This document shows positions 26,539 through 34,640 of a DNA stretch of 64,000 nt, piece by piece. The position numbers and the translations under genes are program-made. The notes below the pieces were generated by a model. It was not told where the DNA came from and did no database searches. It saw only the letters and a program-made list of their open reading frames with translations. Location of the stretch: the NCBI GenBank assembly GCA_031296935.1, contig JAVDPD010000005.1, forward strand, positions 186,001-250,000, read 5' to 3'. The stretch's first letter is position 1, and each line of letters opens with the position of its first letter. This DNA is from Cerasicoccus maritimus (lineage in GTDB: Bacteria; Verrucomicrobiota; Verrucomicrobiia; Opitutales; Cerasicoccaceae).

Positions 26539-29199
26539 ATGCTAAAGCACGGGGAAGATTATGTTTCGATAGTAAGAATATTACTCCTGGTTGATCGGAC
26601 TTCAGAGCGCAGCGGGATACAGCGAGCGTTGCTGGAATTTGAGCCTTCTCTGATTGAGATTGAGGTGGCAGAAACATTGGCTGATGCGCTCAGGACCATT
26701 GAGCATGATTCATCTGATGTTGTCGTGCTAGACTTCGACCTCTGGAAACTTGCCAGCCAGGCAGACCGGGAAGCCCTGACGCCGTTGCAGATTCCCATTG
26801 TCATACTGGTTGAGCCTGGGGAAGCGGAAGCGGCAATGCGCGCCATCGGCAGCGAGAAGCGAGCCTACCTGAGCAAAGGCGCATACAGTGAGGCGCAATT
26901 GAGGTCTGAGATTCAGCGGGCAATGGCTTATCAGTGCCAGTCTGAAAGCGACGAAGCCGAGGTTACGGATGAAGGGGGGCAGCCGCTAGGTAGCCTGGAG
27001 AATCTTATTTGCCAGCTTTTTAAGTCATTTACGGATGGCGTGGTGATTCTCGATCAAAAGAACACCGTGCTTTGCGCGAATCCCAAATTCCAAACGATGC
27101 TGGGGATCTCTTTGGCGGATCTCGTGGGCAAACGCGCGCCGCAGGGAATCGTCCGCAATAGCGACCAGGAGATCCAAATCCAGCGCCAGGATGGGTCGAG
27201 ATGCCACTTGGAAGTTTTTTCGTCTGAAATTAAATGGAATAGGGCGCCAGCTTATTTGGTAACCTTGCGCGATATTACACAGAGTAAGCACAACAACCTG
27301 GAACTACGGCTATTCCGCACACTTATTGACCACTCTTCTGACGCGTTGGAAATACTCGATGAAGATGGCCACTTCCTCGACATGAATAAGACCGGACTGG
27401 AACGGCTGGGCTATACATTGGAGGAAATCAGGAATCTGCGCATTCATGATGTTGAAGAGTCCCTCACCGACGATGAGTGGCGTCAGCGGATGCATGATTT
27501 GAAGAGCGCCTATCGGCGAGGGCTGTTTCGGACGCTGACTGAAGTCCACGTCAAGAAATCGGGCGAGGCATTTCCGGTTGAAGTGAGCGTGAGCTACGTT
27601 GATCTGGATCAACCCTATCTGGTCGCAGTCGTGCGTGATATCACCGAGCGTAAAAAAAATGAGGTCTTGCTCAAAAGAGACGCCGAAATTCTTTCCCGGC
27701 TGCACTCCGCGATCGTCGTCTGCAATCCCGACCATGAGATCATTTATTGGAACGAAGTGACCTTGAGCCTATTTAATCGCACAGCCAAAGAAATCATGTC
27801 CCTGCAGCTCATGGATTTAGTCTCCCGGGATGGGGCCAGTCAGATCCAGGACTGTTTCCGCCAGATTGCACTGGGCAAGAATGCGGAATCGCAATTTGAG
27901 CTGAAAATCAAGGGACAACACATCTGGCTGGGCGTGCATGCCTATTCGTATGAAGATGATGGCGTGGGGAAATGCAGCAGCATCTTTGTTTTTACTGACC
28001 TAACTAAGCACAAAGACTTGGAGCAGCAGCTCATGCAGGCGCAGAAAATGGAAGCCATTGGGACACTGGCCGGAGGGATCGCCCATGACTTTAATAACAT
28101 CATGGGCGCGATTCGCGGCTTCTCTGAGTTGGCGTTGCGGCGCGCCGGTGATCAAGCCAGCCGAGACTATTTGGAGCGGGTTGTTTCATCCTCCGAGCGG
28201 GCGACCAGTTTGATTGATAAAATCCTCACTTTCTCGCGTAAGCATACGGACGTGCGCTACCGCATACAGCCTGCGGAAATGGTTCGGGAAAGCACGGATT
28301 TACTCCGGGCAACCATTCCCACCACGATCAACGTCCAGCTGGATATACAGGATACTCGCTCGCAAATCGAAATCTGTCCGGACCACATTCAGCAGATTAT
28401 CCTCAATCTCGGGACGAATGCGTTTCATGCGCTTGAAGAGCGCTTAGGGACTTTATCCGTCGAGCTAAAGAAGGTGGATCTTACTTTGGAAGAGGTGTCT
28501 CTGCCGATGAATATACCGCCTGGCGCCTACCTGTGCCTTTCAGTGAGCGACACCGGTGCGGGCATTCCGCCAAGCGTCAAAGAGCGTATCTTTGAGCCAT
28601 TTTTCACGACGAAAGAACAGGGCAAAGGCACCGGCCTTGGGCTGTCGACCGTTCATGGCATCGTGCAGCAAAGTCATGGCGCGATCAAAGTGGAGAGCGA
28701 GGTCGGCGTCGGGACGACATTCTCCTGCTTTTTCCCCATCGTCGATTGTGGGGGGGCAGAAATGAAGAGCGCCCCTATGCTCGATTTGCCCGGCCAGGGC
28801 GAGCGCGTTTTATTGGTCGACGATGAGATGACGCTGCTCCTGCTCGGTCGCGAAATGCTCTCAGACTTGGGGTATGAGGTCGAGTTGTGCTCCGATTCGA
28901 TTGAGGCGCTCAGCGTGGTCATGAATGCGGCGAATCCCTTTGACTTGATCATCACCGATCAGACCATGCCTCGCATGACGGGGCTTGAGCTGGCGAAAGA
29001 GATTCACATTCGATTGCCGCAGCAAAAGATCATCATTGCGACTGGCTACTCAAGCACTTTGACTCTTGAGAAAGCCAGGGAGGCCGGCGTTAGCGTGATC
29101 ATCAAGAAGCCGCAGTCGATATCTCAACTCAGTCAAGTGTTGCGCGATGTTCTCCAAGGGGAAATCACCGAACCGCGTTTCTACCCGCATATTGCATGA
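26539..29199 (+). CDS. hybrid sensor histidine kinase (REC-like, PAS x3, HisKA, HATPase, REC)
   Basis: Cytoplasmic-looking signalling protein of 886 aa. Residues about 10-130 resemble a receiver domain (RILLLVDRTSERSGIQRAL, VVVLDFDLW). Three PAS domains follow: DGVVILDQKNTVLCAN, DALEILDEDGHFLDMN, and AIVVCNPDHEIIYWN. The HisKA box GGIAHDFNNIMGAIRGF holds the phospho-acceptor His516. The ATPase has DTGAGIPPSVKERIFEPFF and GTGLGLSTVHGIV. A C-terminal receiver (VLLVDDE, Asp807 in IITDQTMP, Lys in IIKKPQS) completes a hybrid kinase. No membrane helices are seen. No cognate regulator is adjacent, so the output partner must be elsewhere. Confidence 0.93.
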   Translation: MLKHGEDYVSIVRILLLVDRTSERSGIQRALLEFEPSLIEIEVAETLADALRTIEHDSSDVVVLDFDLWKLASQADREALTPLQIPIVILVEPGEAEAAMRAIGSEKRAYLSKGAYSEAQLRSEIQRAMAYQCQSESDEAEVTDEGGQPLGSLENLICQLFKSFTDGVVILDQKNTVLCANPKFQTMLGISLADLVGKRAPQGIVRNSDQEIQIQRQDGSRCHLEVFSSEIKWNRAPAYLVTLRDITQSKHNNLELRLFRTLIDHSSDALEILDEDGHFLDMNKTGLERLGYTLEEIRNLRIHDVEESLTDDEWRQRMHDLKSAYRRGLFRTLTEVHVKKSGEAFPVEVSVSYVDLDQPYLVAVVRDITERKKNEVLLKRDAEILSRLHSAIVVCNPDHEIIYWNEVTLSLFNRTAKEIMSLQLMDLVSRDGASQIQDCFRQIALGKNAESQFELKIKGQHIWLGVHAYSYEDDGVGKCSSIFVFTDLTKHKDLEQQLMQAQKMEAIGTLAGGIAHDFNNIMGAIRGFSELALRRAGDQASRDYLERVVSSSERATSLIDKILTFSRKHTDVRYRIQPAEMVRESTDLLRATIPTTINVQLDIQDTRSQIEICPDHIQQIILNLGTNAFHALEERLGTLSVELKKVDLTLEEVSLPMNIPPGAYLCLSVSDTGAGIPPSVKERIFEPFFTTKEQGKGTGLGLSTVHGIVQQSHGAIKVESEVGVGTTFSCFFPIVDCGGAEMKSAPMLDLPGQGERVLLVDDEMTLLLLGREMLSDLGYEVELCSDSIEALSVVMNAANPFDLIITDQTMPRMTGLELAKEIHIRLPQQKIIIATGYSSTLTLEKAREAGVSVIIKKPQSISQLSQVLRDVLQGEITEPRFYPHIA

Positions 29200-29209
29200 A
29201 CTGGCCTAA

Positions 29210-29290
29210 GAGGGCGTCTAAAAACTCAATTGGTCTTCGCCGGAGAGCGTCTTCGGGGCCAAAATATCATTTCTTCATCTCGACGAAATA
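29210..29290 (+). repeat. family B repeat, copy 2
   Basis: Begins GAGGGCGTCTAAAAACTC after TAA and continues through the conserved words CTTCGCCGGAGAGCGTCTTC and TTTCTTCATCTCGACGAAA. It starts 10 bases after the kinase stop. A possible partner end (reversed: GAGAGCG then a T run) is at about 29570-29577, so copy 2 might be the left end of a larger element carrying the tandem array. Confidence 0.65.
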
Positions 29291-29312
29291 AGGCTCGAAC
29301 CGGGTGTCTTTC

Positions 29313-29543
29313 CCTACTAGCGACGTTGGCTTTTTCGCAAAACCCACACCAGTGTTCTCAAAAAGAACCGCTGCTGTACTGAAGCAACAACAGTGGCTGT
29401 ACTTGGTCGACAATCGATGCTGTACTGGGGAAAGAACCGAGCGGTTCTTTTCGAGTTTCCTACGTAGGCTTTTGGGAAACAACCGTATAGGCTTTTGCGA
29501 GTTTCCTACGTAGGTTTTTTCAAGTTTCCTACGTAGGCTTTTT
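29313..29543 (+). repeat. tandem array of about ten degenerate 22-24-bp units
   Basis: Unit boundaries read by eye: 29313, 29336, 29359, 29383, 29406, 29429, 29452, 29474, 29497, 29521. The best-conserved units read CGAGTTTCCTACGTAGGCTT followed by TT; others keep the layout but change the core (for example AAAGAACCGAGCGGTTCTTT, and a trio sharing GCTGTACT). Cores are palindromic: CCTACGTAGG, GAACCGagCGGTTC. The period is not a multiple of three. See also 55488-55677 and 62729-62839. Confidence 0.7.
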
Positions 29544-29580
29544 CGGGGTGTGACGCTCGGGCACAAAAAACGCTCTCTTA

Positions 29581-29665
29581 GAGGGCGTCTAAAAACTCAA
29601 TTAACCTTCGTTGGAGAGCGTCTTCGTGGTCGAAATTCCATTTCTTCACCTCGACGAAACTGGAG
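29581..29665 (+). repeat. family B repeat, copy 3
   Basis: Begins GAGGGCGTCTAAAAACTC after TA and continues with CTTCGTTGGAGAGCGTCTTC and TTTCTTCACCTCGACGAAA. Same orientation as copy 2, 371 bases away; inverted relative to the conserved half of copy 1 at 23312-23391. It ends about 30 bases before the stop of the TPR gene. Confidence 0.65.
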
Positions 29666-29693
29666 GAGCAGTTCTCTATAACGGAGTGCGCGC

Positions 29694-30935
29694 TCACTCC
29701 TGATCGCGGAGGTGGTTGATGCGGAAGGCCACCAGGATCATCGCCAGAAAACTCATGGAAACGAAGGTGCGCGCTTCTGGCATGCCCAGGTAATAACCCA
29801 CCGTGAAAAACGCACTCAGCGCACACACGGCGAGGACGCTGATCCAGGCTTTGCGGCGGCTTTGTGCGAATTGCAGCTCGTAAATATCGGACACAATGCC
29901 TGCGGCCAGCGCGGCGGCCAAAGAGTGCGTCACAAACAGATAATCGCCGGTCAGCAGGCGTGCGACCGCAAAGCCGGCTATGCCAACCAGAAACCAACTT
30001 GACCAAAATACGCCGCGCTTTTCCAAGTCACTCAGCGCAATACGGGTCGAGGCATCGCAGTAGATCACGAGGTTGAAGATGGCGTCCTTGGCCAGCAGCA
30101 GAATGAGGAATACCGTGATCGAGAAATCCGCGAGGATGTAAACCGTCGATGAGTTGGTGAGTTTGCCCAGGAGCAGGGGGATCTCGTCGCCAAAGAAAAT
30201 GAAGCCGCCGAGAAACGCGATTTGCCCCATGGTCGGCAGCTTGGCGTACCACAGCAGGAACCCGAACAGAATGCGGTAAACAAAGCTGCGGGCCTTGAAC
30301 GTTTGAAGCAGCCCCTGGCGCGCGCCTTCGTTGGTTGGGTCGATGCGGAGGGCCTCGGCAAAGTGTATGCTGGCCTGCTGATAGGAGCCGCCGAGGAGGC
30401 AGTTCCAGCCCTGGGTCAGGTGGGCGCCATCGTCGTCCGCGTCGGCCGCGAGGACCTGCTGCATGTCGGCTGCAGCGGCGTCTTTTTTATTCATGCGCGC
30501 GAGGATGGCGGCGCGCAACTGCAAGGCGCGGGTGCTTTGCGGATTGAGGGCGAGGGCGCGGTTGACGGACTCCAGAGCCTTGGGGCGTTGGCTAAGCTTG
30601 AGCTGAATGTAGCCCATGAGGATGAGGTTGTCCTCGTCGTCCGGATCGAGCTCGATGGCGGTCTCCAGCGCCTTGAGGGCGGCGCGGTGCTTGCCGGTCA
30701 CGTAGAGGGCCTCGGCGCGGATGTTGTGGAAGCGCGCGTCCATGGACTCCAGGGCCAGAGCGGCGTCGATGGTGGGCATGGCTTCCTTGCCGCGGTTTTG
30801 ATTGAGCAGGCAGCGCGCAAGCCAATAGAAGGTCTCCGGGTTGTTGGGTTCGTTGACGACCCAGTCCCGCGCGATCTCCTCGGCCTCCTTGCTACGGCCC
30901 ATCTGTAGTAGCTGCACTATGCGCACCAAATGCAT
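29694..30935 (-). CDS. TPR protein with C-terminal membrane domain
   Basis: 413 aa. Residues 1-210 hold about five tetratricopeptide units (GRSKEAEEIARDWVVNEPNNPETFYWLARCL and following, with P at the unit ends), a protein-binding scaffold. Residues about 225-405 are hydrophobic with five or six membrane helices (GQIAFLGGFIFFG, SITVFLILLLAKDAIF, WFLVGIAGFAVARLL, AWISVLAVCALSAFFTVGYYL, VSMSFLAMILVAF). The TPR part would therefore sit on one face of the inner membrane. No known family for the membrane half; function unknown. It may be cotranscribed after the coiled-coil gene 67 bases upstream. Confidence 0.85.
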   Translation of the reverse strand: MHLVRIVQLLQMGRSKEAEEIARDWVVNEPNNPETFYWLARCLLNQNRGKEAMPTIDAALALESMDARFHNIRAEALYVTGKHRAALKALETAIELDPDDEDNLILMGYIQLKLSQRPKALESVNRALALNPQSTRALQLRAAILARMNKKDAAAADMQQVLAADADDDGAHLTQGWNCLLGGSYQQASIHFAEALRIDPTNEGARQGLLQTFKARSFVYRILFGFLLWYAKLPTMGQIAFLGGFIFFGDEIPLLLGKLTNSSTVYILADFSITVFLILLLAKDAIFNLVIYCDASTRIALSDLEKRGVFWSSWFLVGIAGFAVARLLTGDYLFVTHSLAAALAAGIVSDIYELQFAQSRRKAWISVLAVCALSAFFTVGYYLGMPEARTFVSMSFLAMILVAFRINHLRDQE

Positions 30936-31002
30936 GCCGTGAAAAAAGACTTATGCGCGTGCGAGGCGACCATTAAATGGCTGAATCGTCGTCCTTCGTC
31001 CG

Positions 31003-31671
31003 CTACTCTTTGAAGCCGTAGGGGCGGTAGTTGGGAGACCAGATCTTGTAGCCGGGGATGGTGATATCGCCGCCGGCGGCCATGATGGCTTCTTCGATTT
31101 CAATCTGCCGTTGCTTGATCGAGTCGGACTGCGACTCGAGGGCTTCGGTCTTTTGGGAAAGCATTTCGATCTCGGCGTTGCGGCGCTCGAGCTCGGCCTG
31201 GCGGCGCTCCATCTCGCGGACGAGGGCTTGGCTGGCTTGCGTGCTTTTTTCGGCCTCGGCAGCGCGGGCGGCTAGCTGGGCCTCTTGTTCGCGCATTTCG
31301 GCGCGCTCTTTTTCGAGGCGGGCCATCTTGATGCGCATATTTTCGGCGGCTAGCTCGGCGCTTTCGCGGGCTTTGGCTTCCTTGGCCAGGCGGGTGTTGA
31401 GCTCTTCGATACGGGCAGTGCGCTCGGCGTCCATGCGGGCTGCGGCGAGCTCGGCTAAGCGGGTGGCCTCCTGGGCGCGGGCAATTTCCTCTTGGGCGTG
31501 TTTTTCGGCGGCGTCGAGGTCTGCTTGCGTAGGACCAGTTTCAACGGGGGCCGCTTCAACGACTGGCGCTGCCGGCAATGGCTCAACATCCGATGAGCGC
31601 TTACCCATCAGCAGCCATGCAGCCAACGCCGCAATGCCAGCGACGCAGAGAAAAATCACAGCGTTCTTCAT
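31003..31671 (-). CDS. membrane-anchored coiled-coil protein
   Basis: About 222 aa from ATG 31671 (a TTG three codons earlier is also open). One N-terminal membrane helix (AVIFLCVAGIAALAAWLLM), a short Pro/Ala/Glu linker, then about 140 residues of uninterrupted charged coiled coil rich in Ala, Glu, Arg and Gln, and a conserved-looking C-terminal peptide (DITIPGYKIWSPNYRPYGF). Topology suggests a periplasmic or cytoplasmic rod tethered to the inner membrane. Composition alone makes homology hard to judge. Function unknown. Confidence 0.78.
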   Translation of the reverse strand: MKNAVIFLCVAGIAALAAWLLMGKRSSDVEPLPAAPVVEAAPVETGPTQADLDAAEKHAQEEIARAQEATRLAELAAARMDAERTARIEELNTRLAKEAKARESAELAAENMRIKMARLEKERAEMREQEAQLAARAAEAEKSTQASQALVREMERRQAELERRNAEIEMLSQKTEALESQSDSIKQRQIEIEEAIMAAGGDITIPGYKIWSPNYRPYGFKE

Positions 31672-31686
31672 TGGGATCAATAGTTT

Positions 31687-31756
31687 GCGCCTCAGGCGCT
31701 TAGCGCAACGGAAAATAATGCCTGAGGCATATTCTCTATTTAACGCCTAAGAGGCG
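31687..31756. repeat. three short palindromes with CCT..AGG cores
   Basis: GCGCCTCAGGCGC (31687-31699), ATGCCTGAGGCAT (31718-31730) and CGCCTAAGAGGCG (31744-31756), starting 31 and 26 bases apart. They lie between the GPH symporter stop and the coiled-coil gene start on the same strand. They may be binding sites or a terminator; the cores recall those of the 21-23-bp arrays. Confidence 0.45.
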
Positions 31757-31783
31757 TCGGTCAACCAACTCTGAAAAGCGCGT

Positions 31784-33244
31784 CTAAAGCTTGCCGCGGC
31801 GGTCTTCCAGCTCCGTGCGGATGGCGTGCATCTTCTCGCGGTTGAGCGGGTAGATCCACATCAGCCATGCCGAGACGCCCCAGAACGCGAGGGGGATCAG
31901 CACGAAAAACAGCAGCATACGCGTCAGCACTTCGGGCGGTTGTTCGCTGCCGACGTTGACGTCGAAGCCCGTCGCTTCGATGATGAAGCCCGACACCCCG
32001 GCTGACAGCGTGAACGCCATTTTCAGGAACCAGGAGAAGATGGAGTTGATGCTGCCTTCGCGACGTTGATGCGTGGTGCGTTCGTCGTAGTCGACGATGT
32101 CGGCCTGCATCGAGGGCACGATGAGCCACATGGCGCCGAGGACACCGGCATTGAACGCGACCGGGACCAACTGAAGATACGGGTAGGCGGGCTGGAGGCA
32201 CACGTAGTTGAGCCCCGCGCCGATGAAGCCCGAAATGAGGATGATGAACATCGCCCACTTCTTGTCGAACTTCTCGCAAATCCAGGTCCAAATCGGAATC
32301 GTGCAAATGCCAACCGTGGCGGAAACCGTTGCTTTCCAGCCTTCGATGATGAACGACTTCTGCAGCTCGCCGTCGTTGATCAGGTAAATGTTCAAGTAGA
32401 TGCCCAACTTACTCACGACGCCGTTGCCGAACATGAACAGGAAGATGAAGCCGCAGAGCAGCCAGAACGGCTTGATCTTAATGGTCTCCTTAACGCCTTT
32501 CCAGAAGGGCACTTTCTCCTGCTGCGCGGCCTCTTTCTTGTAGTAGCGTTCTTTAACGAAAATAGCCGGCAATATACCGAGGATCAAGACCAGCGCGGCC
32601 AAGCCATAGCTCACCATGCCCATGCCTGCCTTGACGTCAGGCTCGCCCGTTGCCGGGTCGATAAAGTAATCCAGCGACGCAATTGCGAGGACCCAACCGC
32701 CCACAAACACCCCGAGCTTGGTGACGGCGGCGCGATAGCCCGCCACATGGGTGCGCTCGTCGTAGTCGGGCGTCATTTCCAGCATGAGGCTGTAGTAGGG
32801 CATCGCCCAAACCGTGAACGCGGTGAAGAGCAGCAGCCCGACCACCGTCAAGTAAATCACGAGCCCGCTGATCTGATGGTCGACGCCGAGGAAGGGTAAA
32901 TTGGGCGTCCAGTTTTGGACGAATTCTGGCGGATTCCAGAGCACTGGCACCAGCAGCGCCGTGAAAATGGCGCCCACGAAAATATACGGACGGCGGCGGC
33001 CCCAGCGCGTGCGTGTGTTGTCCGAAATGTTCCCCATAACGGGGTCCGCAATCGCATCCCAGCCACGGTAAATCAGCAAGATGATCCCGAGAATCGCGGG
33101 GCTCACGCCGTAGGCAATGTTCCAAATCGGCATCCAGAGGACACCCGTAGCCAAGCCAACGGACCACCAGTCGATGGGGGCGGCGGATGAATAGGCGATT
33201 TTCTGGGAAAGCGGAACTTTGTCTTCCGCAGCGACTTGCTTCAT
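31784..33244 (-). CDS. GPH-family sugar:cation symporter (MelB-like)
   Basis: 486-aa inner-membrane transporter of the glycoside-pentoside-hexuronide family in the major facilitator superfamily. Twelve hydrophobic segments. Family marks: the N-terminal KIAYSSAAPIDWW, the helix 2-3 loop DPVMGNISDNTRTRWGRRRPYIF, and DYDERTHVAGYRAAVTKLG in the first half, echoed by DIVDYDERTTHQRREGSINS in the second half. A middle loop of charged residues (KERYYKKEAAQQEKVPFWKG) separates the halves. Likely imports a di- or oligosaccharide or uronide; substrate unknown. It stands alone without an adjacent hydrolase. Confidence 0.93.
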   Translation of the reverse strand: MKQVAAEDKVPLSQKIAYSSAAPIDWWSVGLATGVLWMPIWNIAYGVSPAILGIILLIYRGWDAIADPVMGNISDNTRTRWGRRRPYIFVGAIFTALLVPVLWNPPEFVQNWTPNLPFLGVDHQISGLVIYLTVVGLLLFTAFTVWAMPYYSLMLEMTPDYDERTHVAGYRAAVTKLGVFVGGWVLAIASLDYFIDPATGEPDVKAGMGMVSYGLAALVLILGILPAIFVKERYYKKEAAQQEKVPFWKGVKETIKIKPFWLLCGFIFLFMFGNGVVSKLGIYLNIYLINDGELQKSFIIEGWKATVSATVGICTIPIWTWICEKFDKKWAMFIILISGFIGAGLNYVCLQPAYPYLQLVPVAFNAGVLGAMWLIVPSMQADIVDYDERTTHQRREGSINSIFSWFLKMAFTLSAGVSGFIIEATGFDVNVGSEQPPEVLTRMLLFFVLIPLAFWGVSAWLMWIYPLNREKMHAIRTELEDRRGKL

Positions 33245-33388
33245 AGGGTTACGATACGGCTAAACCCACGGCAATGAGCGCCGTTGGGGGGTTAACGAGG
33301 TGGTTAAACGCGCAGACTAGGTGGGAATTTCTCCAGAAAGAAGAAATGCGATCTTGTTACTGTCACAAGCCCCTTGTGAGGCACGCAA

Positions 33389-33760
33389 CTACTCAGCTGA
33401 ATCGTCGAGCTCCTGCGGTTTACAGAGGTAGTAAACCGTGATCAGCGCACAGAGCATGATGGGGTACATAGCAGCCACCAGAAAGAGGCTGCCCAAGATG
33501 CCGATCGCCACGCCGGTCCACACACCGATCCAGTCCAATGCGACCAGAACGCATACAGGGATCAGCACGATGAGGATCGCGAGCACGTAGCCAATGGAGG
33601 TCGTGCCGAGGTAAAAACCGTCTTCCTTGCCCAGCTTGAGCCCACAATGGGTGCAGGCGTCCTGGAGGCGGAACCAGTGGCGGAAAAGTCCCCGCCGACC
33701 ACACTTCGGGCAAGCGCCGGTCAGGCCACGAGAGATGATTTCGCCGGATGATGGGCGCAT
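33389..33760 (-). CDS. DUF983 membrane protein
   Basis: 123 aa. The N-terminal part carries two CxxC pairs (ACPKCGRRGLFRHWFRLQDACTHC written as C-P-K-C and C-T-H-C) that should form a zinc knuckle, then GLKLGKEDGFYLGTTSIGYV and two membrane helices (VLAILIVLIPVCVLVALDW, GILGSLFLVAAMYPIMLCAL). This layout defines DUF983, of unknown role. It follows the LolA-like gene by 11 bases and is the last gene of the hflX operon. Confidence 0.88.
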   Translation of the reverse strand: MRPSSGEIISRGLTGACPKCGRRGLFRHWFRLQDACTHCGLKLGKEDGFYLGTTSIGYVLAILIVLIPVCVLVALDWIGVWTGVAIGILGSLFLVAAMYPIMLCALITVYYLCKPQELDDSAE

Positions 33761-33771
33761 GGGGCAGGGGG

Positions 33772-34632
33772 TTAGTAATGCGCTTCGGGCAGATCGCGCA
33801 GGAGCTTGGAAGTGACTTGGCGGTCGGTGTCCGCATTCCAGTCGTCAGCGAAATCGAGTTCGAAAATTTCGTCGGGCAGCTGCGGATTCCAGTTGCTGCG
33901 GATACGGGTCAGCACGGTGGTGGAGCCGGCTTGATAATCAATGAGCTGGATTTGCTTGGCGCGCGACTTTTGCTCGCCTTGAAATTCAAAGTGCTCGTTG
34001 CTCAGGATGTCCACGGCATAGACCAGTTGACCGGAAAAGTCGAAAAACTCGATGGACATCGGCTGCTCGTCTTTCTGCCGGATGTAGATGCGGCGGTAGT
34101 CGTAGCCCACGGCGTCGCGCATCTCCGGCTCGCGGTAGCGCGACTGGATCACGTCCACCGGGCTGCCACGGTAGTAGCTGGAGTCGAGCTTTTGGTAATA
34201 CCAGGGGTTGTGATCATCGTCGTAAATGCCTTCGAAATACCAGTCCGTATCGCCAAGTTTTTGGCGGACATCTTTCAGGGCGACTGCGCCGCCGGTGTTT
34301 TTATTCTTATCGTAGAAAGTCAGCTGCGGCAGTTGATTGGCCACCTGCTTGCTCAGGAGCGTCACGCCCTGGTTGTCGCCATCGGGAATGAGCCGGAAGA
34401 CGCCGTTGATTTCGCCCGGTTGGTAGCGGAAAATGATGAGCATCTTGCCTTCGAATACCTGCCCTTCGTTGGTGATGCGCACGTAGCGATAGAGCTCCGC
34501 GTATTCCTGAATCGAAAAGTGGCCTTCGGCGCGTTGGACGATTTCCTTGGCGCGTTCCTCTGGCGAGATCGTACGGAAGCCGGCCAGTGGGAGCGTGGCG
34601 AGGAGAAGCAGGAGAGCGTGGCGAATTTTCAT
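33772..34632 (-). CDS. LolA-like outer-membrane lipoprotein-sorting family protein
   Basis: 286 aa with a signal peptide (RHALLLLLATLPLAGF), so periplasmic. The body is beta-rich and follows the family of exported proteins related to LolA/LppX: EGKMLIIFRYQPGEINGVFRLIP, DWYFEGIYDDDHNPWYYQKLDSS split by GSPVDVIQSRYRE, then MSIEFFDFSGQLVYAVDI. Members bind lipids or lipoprotein tails, but this relative is not proven to do so. Located 8 bases after hflX and 11 before the DUF983 gene. A second member of the same broad family is at 42797-43579. Confidence 0.82.
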   Translation of the reverse strand: MKIRHALLLLLATLPLAGFRTISPEERAKEIVQRAEGHFSIQEYAELYRYVRITNEGQVFEGKMLIIFRYQPGEINGVFRLIPDGDNQGVTLLSKQVANQLPQLTFYDKNKNTGGAVALKDVRQKLGDTDWYFEGIYDDDHNPWYYQKLDSSYYRGSPVDVIQSRYREPEMRDAVGYDYRRIYIRQKDEQPMSIEFFDFSGQLVYAVDILSNEHFEFQGEQKSRAKQIQLIDYQAGSTTVLTRIRSNWNPQLPDEIFELDFADDWNADTDRQVTSKLLRDLPEAHY

Positions 34633-34640
34633 CGTAAGAG

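Larger units (their letters stand above)
29200..29693. other. 494-bp intergenic region filled by repeats
   Basis: It holds two direct copies of the family B segment (29210-29290, 29581-29665) and between them a tandem array of about ten 22-24-bp units (29313-29543). The ORFs at 29267-29566 (minus) and 29304-29513 (plus) are by-products of the repeats. No gene seen. Confidence 0.7.

Noticed and set aside
29313..29543. Tandem array considered as a CRISPR
   Set aside because: Units are contiguous, degenerate, 22-24 bp long, without distinct spacers; no cas genes nearby.
29267..29566. 99-aa minus-strand frame with RKLEK repeats
   Set aside because: The repeats come from the 23-bp DNA array and shift frame between units, so the protein repeat is not regular.
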